This document shows positions 35,916 through 50,400 of a stretch of 64,000 nucleotides of DNA, piece after piece; within the stretch, counting starts at the first letter, position 1; every line of letters starts with the position of its first letter. The position numbers and the translations under genes are program-made. The DNA is from Otis tarda. Lineage: Eukaryota > Chordata > Aves > Otidiformes > Otididae. A model generated the notes under the pieces. The model ran no database searches. It saw nothing but the letters and a program-made list of their open reading frames with translations, and was not told the origin of the DNA. The stretch spans positions 1,612,001 through 1,676,000 of the forward strand of contig CM048572.1 in assembly GCA_026413225.1 (NCBI GenBank), in the 5' to 3' direction.

Positions 35916-38900
35916 TTCTTCCAGAAACAACCGTTCCCCTCCGCGCGGCACACGAGGGGCCGTTCCGTCTCACTGCAATATGCTAAAGGCCAGCAGAAAG
36001 GGTCTCCGTGCCGAAGGGGAGCGATGGGAAGAGGTGGCTGGGGCAGAGCTCGCAGGCCAAGTGGCAGCGGCGGTGGCGGCAGCAGCCACAGGAGGTGACG
36101 TGCGAGGCACAGCGACAGGGGATGAATGGCTGGGCACACATTTGGAGGCTATCAGCATGCACATATAATACAAGCCAATTAGACGCGTATGACAGCTTGT
36201 AAACCTCCTGTGTGTTGTTTAAAAATCCATGTTTTCAGCTTGTCTGCCTTTACAGAGCTTCTCAATAACACAGTTTTACTCTGGCTGAGAAATTACAGGC
36301 ATCCCGCCCACACCACACAGAGCTGACATTTCCAATCGTATCATCTTCCTTTTCATTTTTAACAGAAAAAAAAAAAAACAAAAACCCAAAACCACCCCAA
36401 CATGACTTATCATTTGCAAGTTGAGCCAGACAGGGTTTCATCCACAACTGGAGCTGATCAAATGGCATCATGTCTTACGAACACTTGCATCGCTACTGCA
36501 GCCCACACGGGTTGAGAGACTGCCCTACGCTCCCAAAGCTGGTGGCACGTTCAGTGAACTAGCTCTGGAAAAAGACAGTGACGTTATAATTTCTGCCGTG
36601 TCTTTGCACAAATAAAGCAGCAGATCTGAGTGGTTTTGAGCGCCCAGCTGTGGCTGATGGCAAAACAAACTCACTTTTTTTCACAGCATCGCGGGGCCAG
36701 CAGCTGCAGGCTGGCACGAGACCGGGTCCTGGGTTCTGCTCTGAGGCACAGGTCGCAGGCAGGGCCCTGGCAGCGCAGATTTTGGATGAGTGATAGACTT
36801 TGCTGCATTTCCCCAGCACAACCGGAGGGAAACGCGGCCCCAAAGGCGCAGCCGTTGCGGTGCAGGAGACCTGCGGTGGGGCAGCTCTTCCAGCTCCCAC
36901 TCCCAAATCGAGGTGACAAAAAGGTGCCTGCGCTTTTCTCACTTTGGTGAACAGACGAGGACTCAACATCTCAAAATCCCTCCCAGACCTGTTTTTTTGG
37001 AAATCTGGTTTATGGATGCGCTGGACATAGACATACGCCCGGCCTGAGGGCAGCCTGCGCAGCGCAGCCCCGTATCTGTCGTGCCTGAGGAGAAAGGTGC
37101 TCAGCACCTTTCTAAGTGTCTGTGACACCGGGTGAGGCAGCAGCGTGGGACTGGAAACCACGGAAACACAGGGAAGGACAGCGGTCCAAAGCGCACTGGC
37201 TCTGCTGGGCAGCATCCCCGTGGATTTTGGCGGAGGTTGGATTAGGCCCTCAAGCAGAGCGCCATTTTGGAAGGCAGATGCTCAGTTATAGTGCTACAGG
37301 CTCGCGGCGCTCACAGTGAGAAGAAACATTACGAAATGGGGAACAAAGGAGTCCAGGCGTGCGGCCCGGGCCTGGCTGCGGGGCAGGGTCAGGGAGCGCT
37401 CTGTGGCCAGACGATGCCATAGGTGCCGAAGCAGGTTAGCACCGGCCTTTTAAAACGTAAAGGAACAGGAAATTTCCACAGCTCCTTGCAAACCCACACA
37501 GAAAACCACAGCACCAGAGTGTCTTAAAGGCTTAGAGACAGCAGAAAGGAGACAAACGGCCTGACACTGTGATCCTTTTCTGGATTTCATGATAGTTGAG
37601 CCAATTACATTTTTACTCCTTTTCCCAGTGTCTGACTCAGAATTTGAGAAAATTTAATGCTGGCATTACCGGAGAAGAAATATGATGGGAAGATAATTTT
37701 AGTTTCCAAAAAGCCTGCTTGAAACGGCTGTGATTTTGCTTTCAGCTAGTGCAAAAAGCTGGACTGACACCTTTTGTTGAATAATGCATCTGGGATAACG
37801 TCCTCGGCTGCGGGGAGCGGGCTGGCGCGCAGCCCGCCCCACTTACACCCTGCTCAAGTGCTGTTCAGTGGCTTCCAGGGGATTACAAGCAGGGAGTGGG
37901 CTTTGTCCCGGCTCCCTGCACAGCAAAGGGTGTCATTATTCTGCAGGAGAGCCGGTCTGCAGACGGATCTTTGTGTTATTACATGCAAATACACTTCATC
38001 CGAAAGTACCTGCCGCTCGTAACATGAAATCTAACATTCAACTAACAATTGCATCCATTATCTGAAAAACCTTAAAAAGAAGGGGAGGGGAAAAAAAAAG
38101 GCCATAGGGCAGGAGGATGGTTTGTTATGGAAGCGTCCCTGCTGAGGTGCTGCCCACGTGTTGGCCGGGACCCCGGAGCCCAGCCGCAAGAGCAACGGCC
38201 AGCGCCTGGGCCTGGTGCGGTATCGGCGCCCGTCCGCGCCCGTCAGCGGGAAGCCAGGCCTGCCGGTGCCGTCTGCCCTGCTGCCACAACAGCTGCCTCG
38301 TGCGGAGCTCCCCGAAAGGTTTCAAACACGGAATTATCTCCCAACTTCCAACAGAATCAGCCCCAAAACCACCTGACTTAGCATTCAGCATGCAGTAAAC
38401 AATTCAGCACAGGCATGACATCTCATGTTTTTTTGTCCTGCCTAAGAGCACTGACAGTGCTCCCTACTGGGAAATGCTCAGTAAATCCCAGCAGCCCCCC
38501 AGGGAGGGCAGGTTGAGCAGCAGGGTGGTACTGGTGTTGGTGGGTGAAGCAGCTCCCATCATCCAGTGGCCTTGTGAAAAGCCAAAACTGGCCGTCATGG
38601 TCAGCCGCGCTGGCGATGAAGAGAGAGTGGCTGCCCGAGGAGTGTGCCAGGGCCGAGGCTGGAGATGCGCACCGAGCACACACCGCCAGCACCTGCCGCA
38701 CTTCCCATGGAGGTGCTGGGCACCCTCTGGTATTTTTCACCAAACACTTTGAGATACAGCTGTGAAACAGCACAGAGGTGCACACACCTCCGCTGCCAAT
38801 ACCCTGCACCGCGGCTGGGTGCCCCGAGGCAGCCCGGGCTCCGTCTGGGTGTGGGGAGGGTGGCGGAGGCAAACTGGGCGCTGGTGCCCTGGGGACCGAC

Positions 38901-39740
38901 CACCAGCCGGGACGGCCTGCTGCCAGCCCGGCTGTAACACACTCCCTCTGATCTCCGGGCTACTCAAACTTCGACCAGATGGAAGGGCTCGCCCAAACAC
39001 AGAGCAGAGGTCCTGCCTCCAGGATGATGAAGGCCTGGAGAAGCTGGGATTAAACTGATCACAGAGGATAAAGGATGGAAACTATGGGCATGAGATGCAG
39101 GTCACAGGGTAGAAATGAGAGCTGCGGAAGGAGAAGAGGGGATGTTGATCTCCTCTGCATAGATCAAGAATGGCTTGAACCTGCATGCAAAAACCTGTGA
39201 TTTTTACCGGCAGGGAGCAGAGCCCGGCCCCCAGGCCAGCCGAGGCCAGCTCCAGGAGCTGCTCAGCAGCAAACACAGAAGCACAGTTAATGTGCCGGCA
39301 GGACACAGAAGCTTTAAGGCTGGAAAACTCCCGAGCTCTCCTGCGGAACATTTCTGCTCAGCAGACTTCAAGTGAGAGATGGCCGGGAGGCTGTGCAAGG
39401 TTCAGCCAAGCCACATCAAGGACTTCAAGACACCCAGGCTGCAGTTCCAGGGAGGTGCGTCCGAGCAGCCAGCTGGAGACATGTCCCACTTCTCTGCATC
39501 CGTCCCCTCCTGGGAACTCCAGAGAGGAGAAGAGCTGGCTGCTGACAGTGCGGACGACCCAGCCCCACAGGAAGGTGCCAGGCAATGCTTACAGCCAAAG
39601 ACTGGTGTCCTAAAGAAGGAAGGGTGGGCAAACCCCCACCATGCGTAAAACTTTTGCAAGCTACCCCAACACCAAGGGCAGGTGAAAGGCCCTGGGTTAC
39701 GGTGGGCAGATGACAGGAAAGTGATGGGGACCAAAGGGAG
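35916..39740. other. intergenic DNA, possible conserved block
   Basis: No supported gene. Poly(A) lies at about 36365-36378. The interval 37560-38100 is AT-rich and has the look of conserved non-coding sequence (see findings). Confidence 0.45.
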
Positions 39741-40095
39741 CATAGAATCCTAGAATCACAGAATGGTTTGGGTGGGAAGGGACCTTCAAAGCCCACCCAG
39801 CCCAACCCCCCTGCAAGGAGCAGGGACATCTCCAACCAGATCAGGTTGCTCAGAGCCCCGGCCAACCTGGCCTGGAATGTTTCCAGGGATGGGGCATCCA
39901 CCGCCTCTCTGGGCAACCTGGGCCAGTGTTCCTCCACTCTCAGCGTAAAAAAATTTCTTCTTCATATCCAGTCTGAATCTGCTTCCTTCTATTTTAAAAC
40001 CATCACCCCTCGTCCTGTCACAAGAGGCCCTGCTGAAGAGTCTCTCCCCATCTTTCCTGTAGCCCCTTTTAGGCACTGGGAGGTTGCTGTAGCAT
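39741..40095 (-). mobile_element. CR1 LINE 3'-end fragment
   Basis: About 355 bp of minus-strand CR1 with the CATAGAATCCTAGAATCACA tail, ending within the antisense of the '[18 protein letters not shown]' segment of ORF2. It is close in sequence to the 33.7-kb copy. 5'-truncated. Confidence 0.94.
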
Positions 40096-43000
40096 CTCTG
40101 GGCCACCTCCACAGGTCCTGCACCTCGAGCAGGGAGGGCAGAGGAGGGCAGAGCAGCCCCTCTCGCCCTGGGCAGCAGCTGGAGTCCATAAACGCCTCAG
40201 CCCTTATTTTCTGCTGAGGGCAAAAGCCATCAACAAAGTCCTAATTAAAAAACAACCATGAAGGAAAAAGCACGGCTAATTGCTTTTTGACTGCAGAACA
40301 AAAGCTGCTCCTCTGCCTAATTACACTGTGAAAATGAGAAGAATTTAAACAGGAATTATAAGTAATCGCACAAGCAGAGAAATGGGAGTGGATGCCTATA
40401 GAAACCTGAACGCCTGCCTGAGCACGAAAGCGCAGGCAACAGCTGTAAGAGGGGGATGACAAGGAAAGTATTTAAGACTCATTATATTGAGCTAATTGGC
40501 TGCTCCCGGAGTACCTTCCTCTTCCAGCACTCCAAGCGCTGTGCATCCTGGTGAAGGGAAGCTCCACAGTACTCCAGAGACGTCCTACAGGTCAAAATCA
40601 TGGGCTGCCTCTGGCCGGCGCGGGAAAGGCATCGCCAAGCAGCAGAAAGAGTCACTCGCCCACCGAGGCCAGCAACCCTCGAGTGCAACCCCCACTTAGG
40701 CCAAAACGCACTTCTCCCGCCTCCTCTCTCTGTCTGAACCACAGCTGGCACGGTCTGTAGGGCGAGAGACCATGCAAGGCACCCTGCGAGCAGAGCATCC
40801 CCATGGGTGGGTGCTGCAGGGTGGGCAAAGGGCAGGTTCTGGTCTGGGCAAAGGGTCCCCAGGGATGGAGAACCCAGATGAGAACCTGAGCCCCGCAGCT
40901 CGCCTCATCCCAAGCCCAGGGCTACACGGTGGCCCCAGCAAAGTGAGCTGAGCAGCCTGGCTCTGAGCTAGGCAGTGGGGAAGGGGGAAAAAATAATTTT
41001 GTTCCTAGAATAATCAGTGGGGGAAAAAGGAGGTGGGGAAACAGGAGGAGGAAAGTAGGCTACGTTGAAGATATCAGGGTCCACATTGGAAGAGCTAGTC
41101 CCGTGCTCCTGAGTGCTGCGTGGAGATGACAGTCAGGAAAGATGAAAACAGCCAAATTAATGCTTCCTTACCCAGAGGACAGCTAACCTGCAGAGCTCCC
41201 TGTGCCAGGAGGTCCTTGCATCAAGTACAAGGCCATGGGAAAGGGGCACGGCGCATGGCAATAATGGTGCCTCCTCACTCAGCTGTGGTCCAAGACCTGC
41301 CCCGACCCCACCGAACAGAAGACTCGCTGTGGTCCCGCTTGGACGAGAGGTAGTGCTTTCCGGTGGTCAGAGCACAGGGCCGTGACTCAGCCCGTGGCAC
41401 GGGCAGGCGCGAGCCTTTGCACAGGCTGCTCTGGCTCAGCCACCTCTTTGTCGCACCCGCGGATGCGGCTCCCGCCGCCCCAGAGGGGCAGGCAGAGCCT
41501 GCTCCAGGAGCTGGGTGCAGGAAGGGCTCACGGTGCTGTGTAGCCACGAGCTGTGCTACTGGGAACCTGCAGTTTGGGCTAAATCCCCGACTCCGGTCCA
41601 AACCAGCCCCAGAGCCAGCATCAGCCACAAGGTGTAAGCCTCATTATTCTCACTTGCAGTAAAGGAGAGGAGAGCGCTCTCCCTCTGAAACGCCGAGTGC
41701 CGCATCTGAATCAATAGTTCATTTCTTTTTCTCATCAGAGGGGATTGGGGAGGCAGAGATCATCAACATGAGGAAATCAAAGAAAATGGAAATGACAGGG
41801 CAGCAGGCTGGTGTCTGAGTGAGCCCCATGGTACCAGCTGGAGGTCGTTCACTCTTCACGCTTCATGAAGAGCGCCGAGGGAGAGCCATATCACCATCAC
41901 ATTCAGAGGTGCTGGGAGATGTGAAAGCCAAAAGCCTTTTGTCACCAGGTTTTGTAAGCTCAGCTTTGTGTTCCAGTTGACCAAGGGGATGGGATCTCCG
42001 GTTTGGCACAGGGCTGGGGGCTAAACCGCCTGGATACTGACCTCCTGGGACCATGGCGTTGCTCTCGGTGCCTGGCAGAGATGTGTCCTGGTGCAGGACA
42101 GTACACACCATAGCCATACCCATGCCACGCCATGCCGTACCGTACCCTACCCATTCCATAGCTCCAGCTCGAAAGCCCCACAGAGAGCCCAGAGCTGTGG
42201 CCGCGGTGCTGCCAAGGTGCACTTCTCTCCAGGGCAGGCCTGTTCCCAGCAGTAACGATCGCACCTTTCACAGACAAATCCCCACAGGCTTCTAAAAGAA
42301 AGTGATTGCTTGAATGTGTCCCAGTCCCCAGAAACAGCGAGGGGGAAATTGCTAGCCTGTGATTAAAGACTTTTCAGTGATAAAAGCAGCATCACGAGAT
42401 CTGGGATGATGGCATTACCCAACCTTGAAGTCTCTGCTTTGCAACACACTGGCAAACCCAGCCGGTGTGCACCAGTGGATGCTCTTCCACGGCTGCTGTG
42501 TCCATCAGGTGGCTGGGGAGGCCCCCGTGCCCGCTGCCACTCCCCAATCTCGTGTGGTCGGTCACTCTGTGGCAGTGCACAAAGTCCCATCCAGGGCCAT
42601 GGCTGGAGGGCCCAGCCATCGAGCCTGTCCCCTCAGCAGGCATGTTCGGCTCCCGCAGGAGAGTCTATCAAGTTTTGAACTTCAATAAATCCTGACCTGT
42701 AATTGCCCAGTTAGCCAGTCCATAAGCTATAAACTCCTTTGCGCATGTTACAGCCATCACCACCGGCCTACTATGCCATCACGATCGCCTGTGTCATTTG
42801 TAAACACAAAATTACTCTGACCTTCTGTAGGAGGGTGCTGCTTTCCCGAGACTCCACAGAGAACCAACTCCTTTCCTGTGCCCAGATTCCTCGGAGGTGG
42901 CCAAAGGTAGTGAGATTTGAGAGGAATCATGTCCGAACCATCTGTCTTCCCCAAAATCACGTGCTGTGCTGTGTTGGGCCTCAGTCCTCAGCAAAAGGCA

Positions 43001-44270
43001 GATGCTCTGCACAATGGCCTGGAGCAGGATGACCGAGCACATGAAGTAATTGAGCTCCAGCTCACATCTCCCCCTTGCCTCTCAGGCTTGATGTGCGCCC
43101 TGAAGACAGGAGAATCACACGCTGGGGTTGTATCGAGTGAAAGGTACTGGAGGGTAGGAGTACACATTTTTCTCTTGATGAGGCTTTTTCTATAGACCAA
43201 AGGAACATATCCAGTTAAAAAAAAAAGAGAAGTGAGGATAACAGCAACCAGCCAGCTGTGGCCATCACTCCGGATACAGCTCAGCACCTTGCGTGGTGGA
43301 TCGCTGTTAGCTGCAGCACTCAGACATGGGAGACGGCCGATGGAAAGGCATCACCTTCCTTGCTGCTCCGGCATGGCACCTCTGCTGAGATGCTCTTCAA
43401 CAAGAGCTGACAGCCAGGGAGCTGCGCAGGCTTCTTGCTCCGGCGAGACCTCAGCCAGCTTGGCACCAGCTCCTCCTGCACAAGCCCCAGCACGGCCCAC
43501 AGACGTGCGGCGGGAGGCTGAGGAGCATCGACCTGGCCCAGCGGTGGGCAGCCGCAGTCCTGTCTCCTGGGCAGAAGGGTTCGGGACCCAGGAGAGGCAG
43601 ACTCGCAAGGGAAGTCAGGAGCAGGACCGCAGGGAGAGTTTGGGGGGCCAGGGGAGCAGGTAGGTATGGACTGGGAGATGGAGCTCTGGGCCAGGGCCCT
43701 GGCAGGGGGGCTCATCAGTCCTAACCTGCTCCTCCTTCTTCCTCCTGCCCGAAAAGCCGGGGTTTGAGTTTACCTCGGGAAGGAGCAATGGTGTTTCTCC
43801 TGTTTCTTGCAAATGTTCTGCCTCAGCAAACCAGCACTCACCTACGTAAGAGACCTGAGGGATATTTGCAACAGGCAAAAGCATCTGAGGATGCAGGAGG
43901 TGTGTTTTGGAACCCAGCATACGCTCGTGCGGACAGGCGGGGGATGCAAGGAGGGAGCTGCTGCAAAGACAGAGCAGTCCCAGAGCGGTGCTGGCACTTC
44001 TGGGTCCTTTTCCCAAGAGAAAAGGCCAAAGAACAAGGGATGGCATTGCCAGCTTGTACTTGAACAGATTGCCTCTGAAAGGGGAGAGTCTGCAAATGAG
44101 AGCACAGAGGGCTGTCACAGCCCTGAAACCTCTGGGCCTGTCCAATACCTGACAGGACCTTTTGTCCACCACTCGCGGTGATTCAGGTCCAGAGCTAAAA
44201 GGGAATCGTCAGTACCAGTTCTCCTTGTTTGCTTATTTTGATTCAGCACAGCATCTCCTTCCTCATCCTC
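40096..44270. other. intergenic DNA, no gene seen
   Basis: About 4.2 kb without a supported gene. It contains a degenerate pentamer repeat at about 42108-42162. Confidence 0.5.
42108..42162. repeat. degenerate pentamer repeat
   Basis: About eleven imperfect 5-bp units (CCATA, CCATG, CCGTA variants; for example CCGTACCGTACCCTACCC). It is short and interrupted. Confidence 0.6.
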
Positions 44271-44473
44271 ATGGTGGAGCACTGGCTCAGGTTGCCCAGA
44301 GGGGCGGTGGTTGTCCTATCCCTTGAAACATTCAAGGCCAGGTTGGACGGGGCTCTGAGCAACCTGATCTGGTTGGAGATGTCCCTGCTCCTTGCAGGGG
44401 GGTTGGACCAGATGACCTTCGAAGGTCACTTCAACCCAAACCATTCTATGATTCTACTCTATGATTCTGTGAT
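44271..44473 (+). mobile_element. CR1 LINE 3'-end fragment
   Basis: Sense-strand CR1 3' end: the VEHWLRLPRGAVVVLSLETF-coding segment, then GAGCAACCTGATCTGGTTGG, then GGGGGGTTGGACCAGATGAC, and an ATTCTATGATTCTACTCTATG tail with about three ATTCTATG-type units. About 200 bp, 5'-truncated. Confidence 0.95.
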
Positions 44474-47400
44474 CCGTTCCCTAAGCCATCCCTGCCACCA
44501 AACTTCCCCCGCGCTCCGTGGCTGCTGGGTTAGAGGCACCTTCCCAGTAAGAAGAACCCTGCAGCACTTGTGCTGACCATAAAGGCACGTGCAGCTCTAG
44601 CTGTGGGACTTCAGGAGAACAGCTATCTCACCTGTCTGGTTTATTAAAGAACTAGTAGAAAACCTTTGCCATGTTTCAGTTGATTCTGGTACAGAAAGCC
44701 TGGAAGAACCTCTAGCTACATCCCAGGGTTTCAGAGCAGGAGTATTTTGTGGTTCTAGGACTGGTTATATGGGTTACAGGATGTTACGGGTTCCAGTGCC
44801 TAGGACACCTGGATCAGTCTCAGTTTCATGTGTGTAGGCCTCTTGTCTGACCTTATTCCAGCCAAAACAGCAGGAGCCCCAGACACTTAGGCACCAAGGG
44901 ACTGGCCTGGGACTCTTACCAGGGAGATGCTGAGCAATGCTGGGAGCTTTGGAAACTGGACCTGCAATCCTTCTGTGCCTGATTCTACATTTGTACCAAG
45001 GGGTTGCAAAGATGCCTGCCTAGTTCTCGTTTGCTTTGTCTCCGTCCATGACGATGCTCTGGTGCTGGGACCAAGTCACGGGGGCAAACCAGGCTCCGGC
45101 TCAGCTAGGACCTTGTGCTTGTGCATTTCAAGCTAAAGTTGGCAACTAAATTGGACCTTGTGCTGCATTACTGTGCAGGTAAATCCTCTTCCCTGGCCAG
45201 ATTTACTCTGCTCTCGGAACAAAGATAAAGGCAGAAATGTAGTGCAGAAAATAAGAAGGACTTCTCCTCAAGTAGTGGCTGCAAAGTAGGTTTTTACAGG
45301 AGGACATCTTAGAGATCAGAGCATGCTCCCCCTTGCGCCAACAAAGGATAAATATATCTAGGCCAGCCCTCCTGGCTGCTCGTTCAACCTGTTCTTCAGA
45401 CCCTGATGACCCAAGCCGATGGACTCCACAAGGCCCTTTGGCAGGCTGAGACATAAAAGCTGTTCTGAACCTGCAGTGACGGCCAAGAGGTAGGAGCTGG
45501 GCGCTGCAGGCTGTGGCCAGGCTGCTCCTGGGCACTCTGGCATATGGCATCACTGAATTTCAGGGCTCTAAAAACAGGACTAGCAGCCAGAATAAGACAA
45601 AAGACTGGTGGATCACTCACCTCGATAAAGTCAGGTATGCTCCCACAGCAGAGGTGAGGGGAAGATTTAATTCCTGCTTATCTTCCAAACGCCCTGCTGT
45701 TTCTGCACATACTGGGCCAGCTTTAAGGTCACCATGCTTTTAAGGGGAGTTGCGGCAGTTGCTGAGCAAGAAATCCTGCAGTGACCTCCACCTGAGCTCA
45801 CTGGAAGAGGTTACGGCCCTTGCACCAAGCCACGCAGCCCCTCACCCTGCCCAGTTTCTCCCCGCCCTCCTCTGCTGGTGGAATCCCCCTTACGCCATCC
45901 CGTGCGGTGTCAGAGGCGGAGCACGCTGAAGCCATCATGACGCGCTGCGCTGTGCTTTACTCTGTTTGCAGATGCCTCTCAGCGTTATAGATTTGGCCTT
46001 TGTCTTTGTTATTTGTGTCTCCAATTCTTCCCCTTCACAGTACATTAGTTGCTATGGAAACAATTATTTCATTGCCATGAGTAATCTTCACGACAGCCAC
46101 AAAAGCAGCAAAAAGTCAGCTCATGTGCTGCACCTTCCACTTAATTCAGTTAGTTGCTAATTAGCTCTTCCCTTGGAAGTCATCGAAATCTCTGCCATCA
46201 AAAATCTGTAGGGCAAAATAAAGAGTTTTGACTGGCTGCTTTGATCATTTAGCGCTCACTCGGCATGAATGAGAGAAAGCCAAGAGGCAGATGCTGGAGC
46301 ACTAACAACCATCCGGTCCCTCCGCTTAGGAGGACCAGAGGACATCAGCTGCACGTGGGCAGCACCCAGCAACTCCCAGCATCACTGCCTGGACCGCTGA
46401 GGAGAGCAGAAAGGCCCGGCAGAGCCCCAGCGTTACGGAGCCGACAAAGTCATTGCACCGGGGCCGGGAGGGTGCGGCCTGGGGTCTCCATGGGGGACAC
46501 CTTGCTTGGGAACCCGCCTGCGCCATGTGCTCCAGCACTCAGCAAGATGGAAACCCTGCTCTTCTGTGTCAGCAGGGAGTGAAAACCTCACTTCTCGCTG
46601 TGTGTTAGAATAACGTGTCCTCACGTGATGAGAGAACAAGAAGTGTGTAGCCAGGGCCCCACGAGCATCTCTCTGCTGGGAATCACAGCCAGCAGTTAGC
46701 GTCTGTAGCCACGGCAGCTCTGGCTCTGCCGGGCCAGACCCCGCCGTATCCCACGTCAGACGTGTCCCATGCGTCTGCAACCCCTGGGCAGCTGGTCTTC
46801 CAAAAACTAACCACTGTTTGCAATATACGACAGATTATCCGAGGTTTTACATTAATGAGAGATGATTGAACTTCCAAGTCAGGCCCTCACAGGGTGCCTG
46901 GTGGCAAGCCGGTGGCCGGCCCTGCGGTGCCGGGACGGCAGCTGAGCCACGTGGCACACACTGAGTGCCGCCCGCCTGCTCCCGGCTTCCCCCACACCTC
47001 GCGTAGGGCTCCAGGCCCGACGTCCGGAACGGCTGACCTGCCCTTGGCCACAGCAAGCTCAGTGGAAGCAGTGCTTTGAATCCATCCTAGCCAGAGCTGT
47101 GGAAGTGGGTTTACACGGATCCAGGGCGAGGGGCAAAAAGTCTGAGCAGGGCCTGTCCTCTGCCCGGTGAGAGGTGGCTCGTCTGAGGGTGCTCCCAGAT
47201 GACAGCCCCGCTGTCTCCGCAAGTGCAAGACATCAGATGAGCACTTCTGGGTCTCTGGTGAGAGCTGATTACACAGAGCCAGGCTAATATTAGAACCAGA
47301 CAAGCTCTTTGGTGTGGAAAGGAACAGGCAGTAAGCAGACTGGAAAAACTCACCTGATCCCACATCACTCCCAAGGAAGTTGACGTCTCCAGTGACCCAT

Positions 47401-50400
47401 CCACAGGAATAAACCTGGGGAAGCTCTCTGGGATGTGATCAGCCATTGAGAGACTGGGTCTGCAGGCCAGCCAGGGCTGAACGTGCCAACGGGATGGGGC
47501 AGACTGAGCTGCTGGTTTATTCCTTTTCTTTGTCTCTACACAGGGAAAATTTACTGCAGCTCAAATAACAACACAGCAATTAATCCTCCCTGCTTCCTCC
47601 ATTTGGTAGTCACTGCAGCAGGGAATTGACGCCGACGTTTCTGAAGGTCAGGAGCAGTGCTATGTCCTTCCCCTGCCCTGGGAGCACCTCCTGCCCCAGC
47701 ACTGCTCTCTCCTCGGCCCACCCGCTCGGCTGCAAAGGCAGCAGCCAGCGCAGGACCCTGGGCTGCCGCCACGGGGATTTCCCTTCCCTTCCTCTCACCC
47801 CGTGGCGGGATGGTGGGACGGTGGGGAGCTGCCTGCTGCCCAGCGCTGCACTCGGGCACCTCCAGATCCCACGTGTGGCAGCAGGGGCCGCTTGTGAGGT
47901 GTTCTGTGGGTGCTCATCCCTGAGCAAAGAGCTTTACTGAGCCATCGCAGTCAGAGAGGGGCTGCATTCAGCCGTGGGCACTCAGGCTTGTGACCGGTCC
48001 AGGGAGCAAGTCACAGCTCAGGCAGGACTGGGGTGCAGCCTCGCCGGGGAACTGGAAACACTCTGCATCCCCTGGGAGCATATGGGGTCTACTGGGCTTA
48101 TCTCCATCCCTGGATGGCCTGGGAGCCTGCTTGCTTCTCCTGCATGCAGAGACCTCTAGTAGCCAGCTGGCACAGGTAAGCGTGTCGGGAGCACACCACA
48201 GGCTTCGTTTCGTCTGGTGGGGATGGAGCCACTTGGGAGAGGAGGACAGCTTCCTCCCCCACCACAGGGAAACTGCTCCCGAACCAGTCCCTGAGCCCTG
48301 CTGGGAACAGCTGGAAGTTCTGGGCAACTCAAAGGAGAAGAGTGGTGACTGCAATGCCCCAGCAACGGCTGACCAGCAGCTCAGGACAGGGTATCAGAGC
48401 CCTACCCAGCTCAGCACACCCCACGCCTGCTCTCTGACCAGCCCTTAAACCTCACCCTGAGGATGCCCATGGACACATCCAGGACAAGAAGGGGTCCTGG
48501 ATCTGCTCTCTGCACTCACACAAGAGCACATGGAGGCAGAAGACGTGCCATCAAAGGTTCCTAAAGCACATGGCAGGCAGAAACACATCAAGTTTTATCT
48601 CTTTTCCTGGAAGAGGGGCAAGTATTTATTTTGCTGGTTCTCATTCTCCTGCCTGGTTTGTGAAAAAGGCAAATCTCTCCTTTGTGCCCTTTGTATTTGT
48701 GTCTGGTGCTCAGCCCTGCTCCTTGCTGGAGCTCCAGCCTGGCACGGTTTTGGGATGCTACAGTTCCCCCAGTCCCACAGGAGGCTCTGCACAGTGGTGG
48801 CCTTCCATGCCCATTGTGCTCACCAGTGAACTCTCCGACGTCTCCTCCTCAGCACACACCTCAGGAGGCAAAGATGTAGGAAAGATGCTCAGGAGGTCAC
48901 AAGTCTGGTGATCCATGAATCCTGAACAGAACTCCTAGACCCTCATCTCTTCTGGCTCTTACCCCATCTTGCTTTCATATACCTGTGGCAACATGCTTCT
49001 CCAGCATGTGCTGCTCCCTCTTCAAAGACTTGGAGATGTTCTGGGGTCAGCACCAGCCGGTCCGTGGCTGGAGGGACCACAGGCTCCTCTAACAGGTCCC
49101 ATCTGCTTGGTACTGAGGATGTAAGTGCTGGAACTGCTCCGGTCTCACTGCTTTTTTCAGTCACCTGGGGAAATCAATGCTGCTCACCATCAGCAAACTG
49201 AGCCCCTGGGGTGATGCTCTTGGAGAACCTAAGACATGCAAATTGCTTCAGAGGTAACGTGGTGGCTGCTGCTCCAAGCCCATGGCAAGAGACAGCAGTG
49301 AGGATGGAAAGAGCAAAACCCATGTCAGCTGGTTAAAGCAGAGACGGATCCAGCAGCCAACAGTTATTTGGACAGCAAAACTCCAAATAAGGAGTTTTGG
49401 GAAAGGCCCAGACCTTAAAATCTTTTGGTGGTGAAGGGATTTGAAGAAAGCCCTTATATTATCCCTGGGAGGAGAGAGCTCGTGTTCGCCAGCTGACTGC
49501 CGGGCTTCCCCTACCTCACTCGCACAGCAAACACCTTTTGTTCTGTGGTCGTACAGCCCTGTGGACTACAAAGTCCCAGCCCACGGCTGCCCTTCCAGCG
49601 TGCTGTCGGCATCCAGGGAGCCCGGAGGGAGCGCGGACAAGGTCTGCAAGCGTGAATTCCTTTGCACCAGTGCCTGTCTCAAAGTGGTCCTGTCCTGCAA
49701 GGGGGGGGAAGCCCACGGCGCCAGGAGCTGCGCGGATTTCAGTTGTTGCTGGCCCAGCTGCCTCGCGCCTGAGGGAGGACTCGGCAGAGGACACTAAATG
49801 TGTGCAAATGGGGCAGCGTCAGGTCAAACAATCTATTTTCTGCCCCCTCCCAGCAACTCCAGCATTATTAGAAGGTGCTGATGTCTCCAGATTGATAAAG
49901 AAGAGCAGAGGAGCTGCAAGGGAAGGTCACTGGTAATCACATGCGAGACAGGCTGATTGCTTTTTCATGTCGCCCAGTGAGGCATTCTGCTTGCGAAGTG
50001 TCACCCTCTGGGCTGAACTCTGCCCTTACGTACATCTCAGCCATATCTTACCCCGGCGCGGGCACACAACGCGCGGGGTCCAGGCCGCTGCCTTCCTGCA
50101 GCTCTCCCTGGCCGGGCGCAGGAGCACGGGGCTGAAATGCAGCCGCTCCAGCCCGGCGCCTGTACTGCCTCAGCAAAATCAGCTTTCCTTCCCCGCAGGC
50201 CCTGCAGACAGCACAATGTGTCTTCAGCTCCAATGCCATCACTTCTCACCCTGCGCGCTCTCCTCTTCCCCGCGCGTCCCTGCAGCTGCCGGGCCGCACC
50301 CGCCCGCACAGCGTGTTCCGTACAGGGGCTCTGAGCCAGGGCTGCACTAAGGCCTGGCCTAGGGCCACTTTAAGGGCATCCTGGCAGGTCGGACTTGCTG

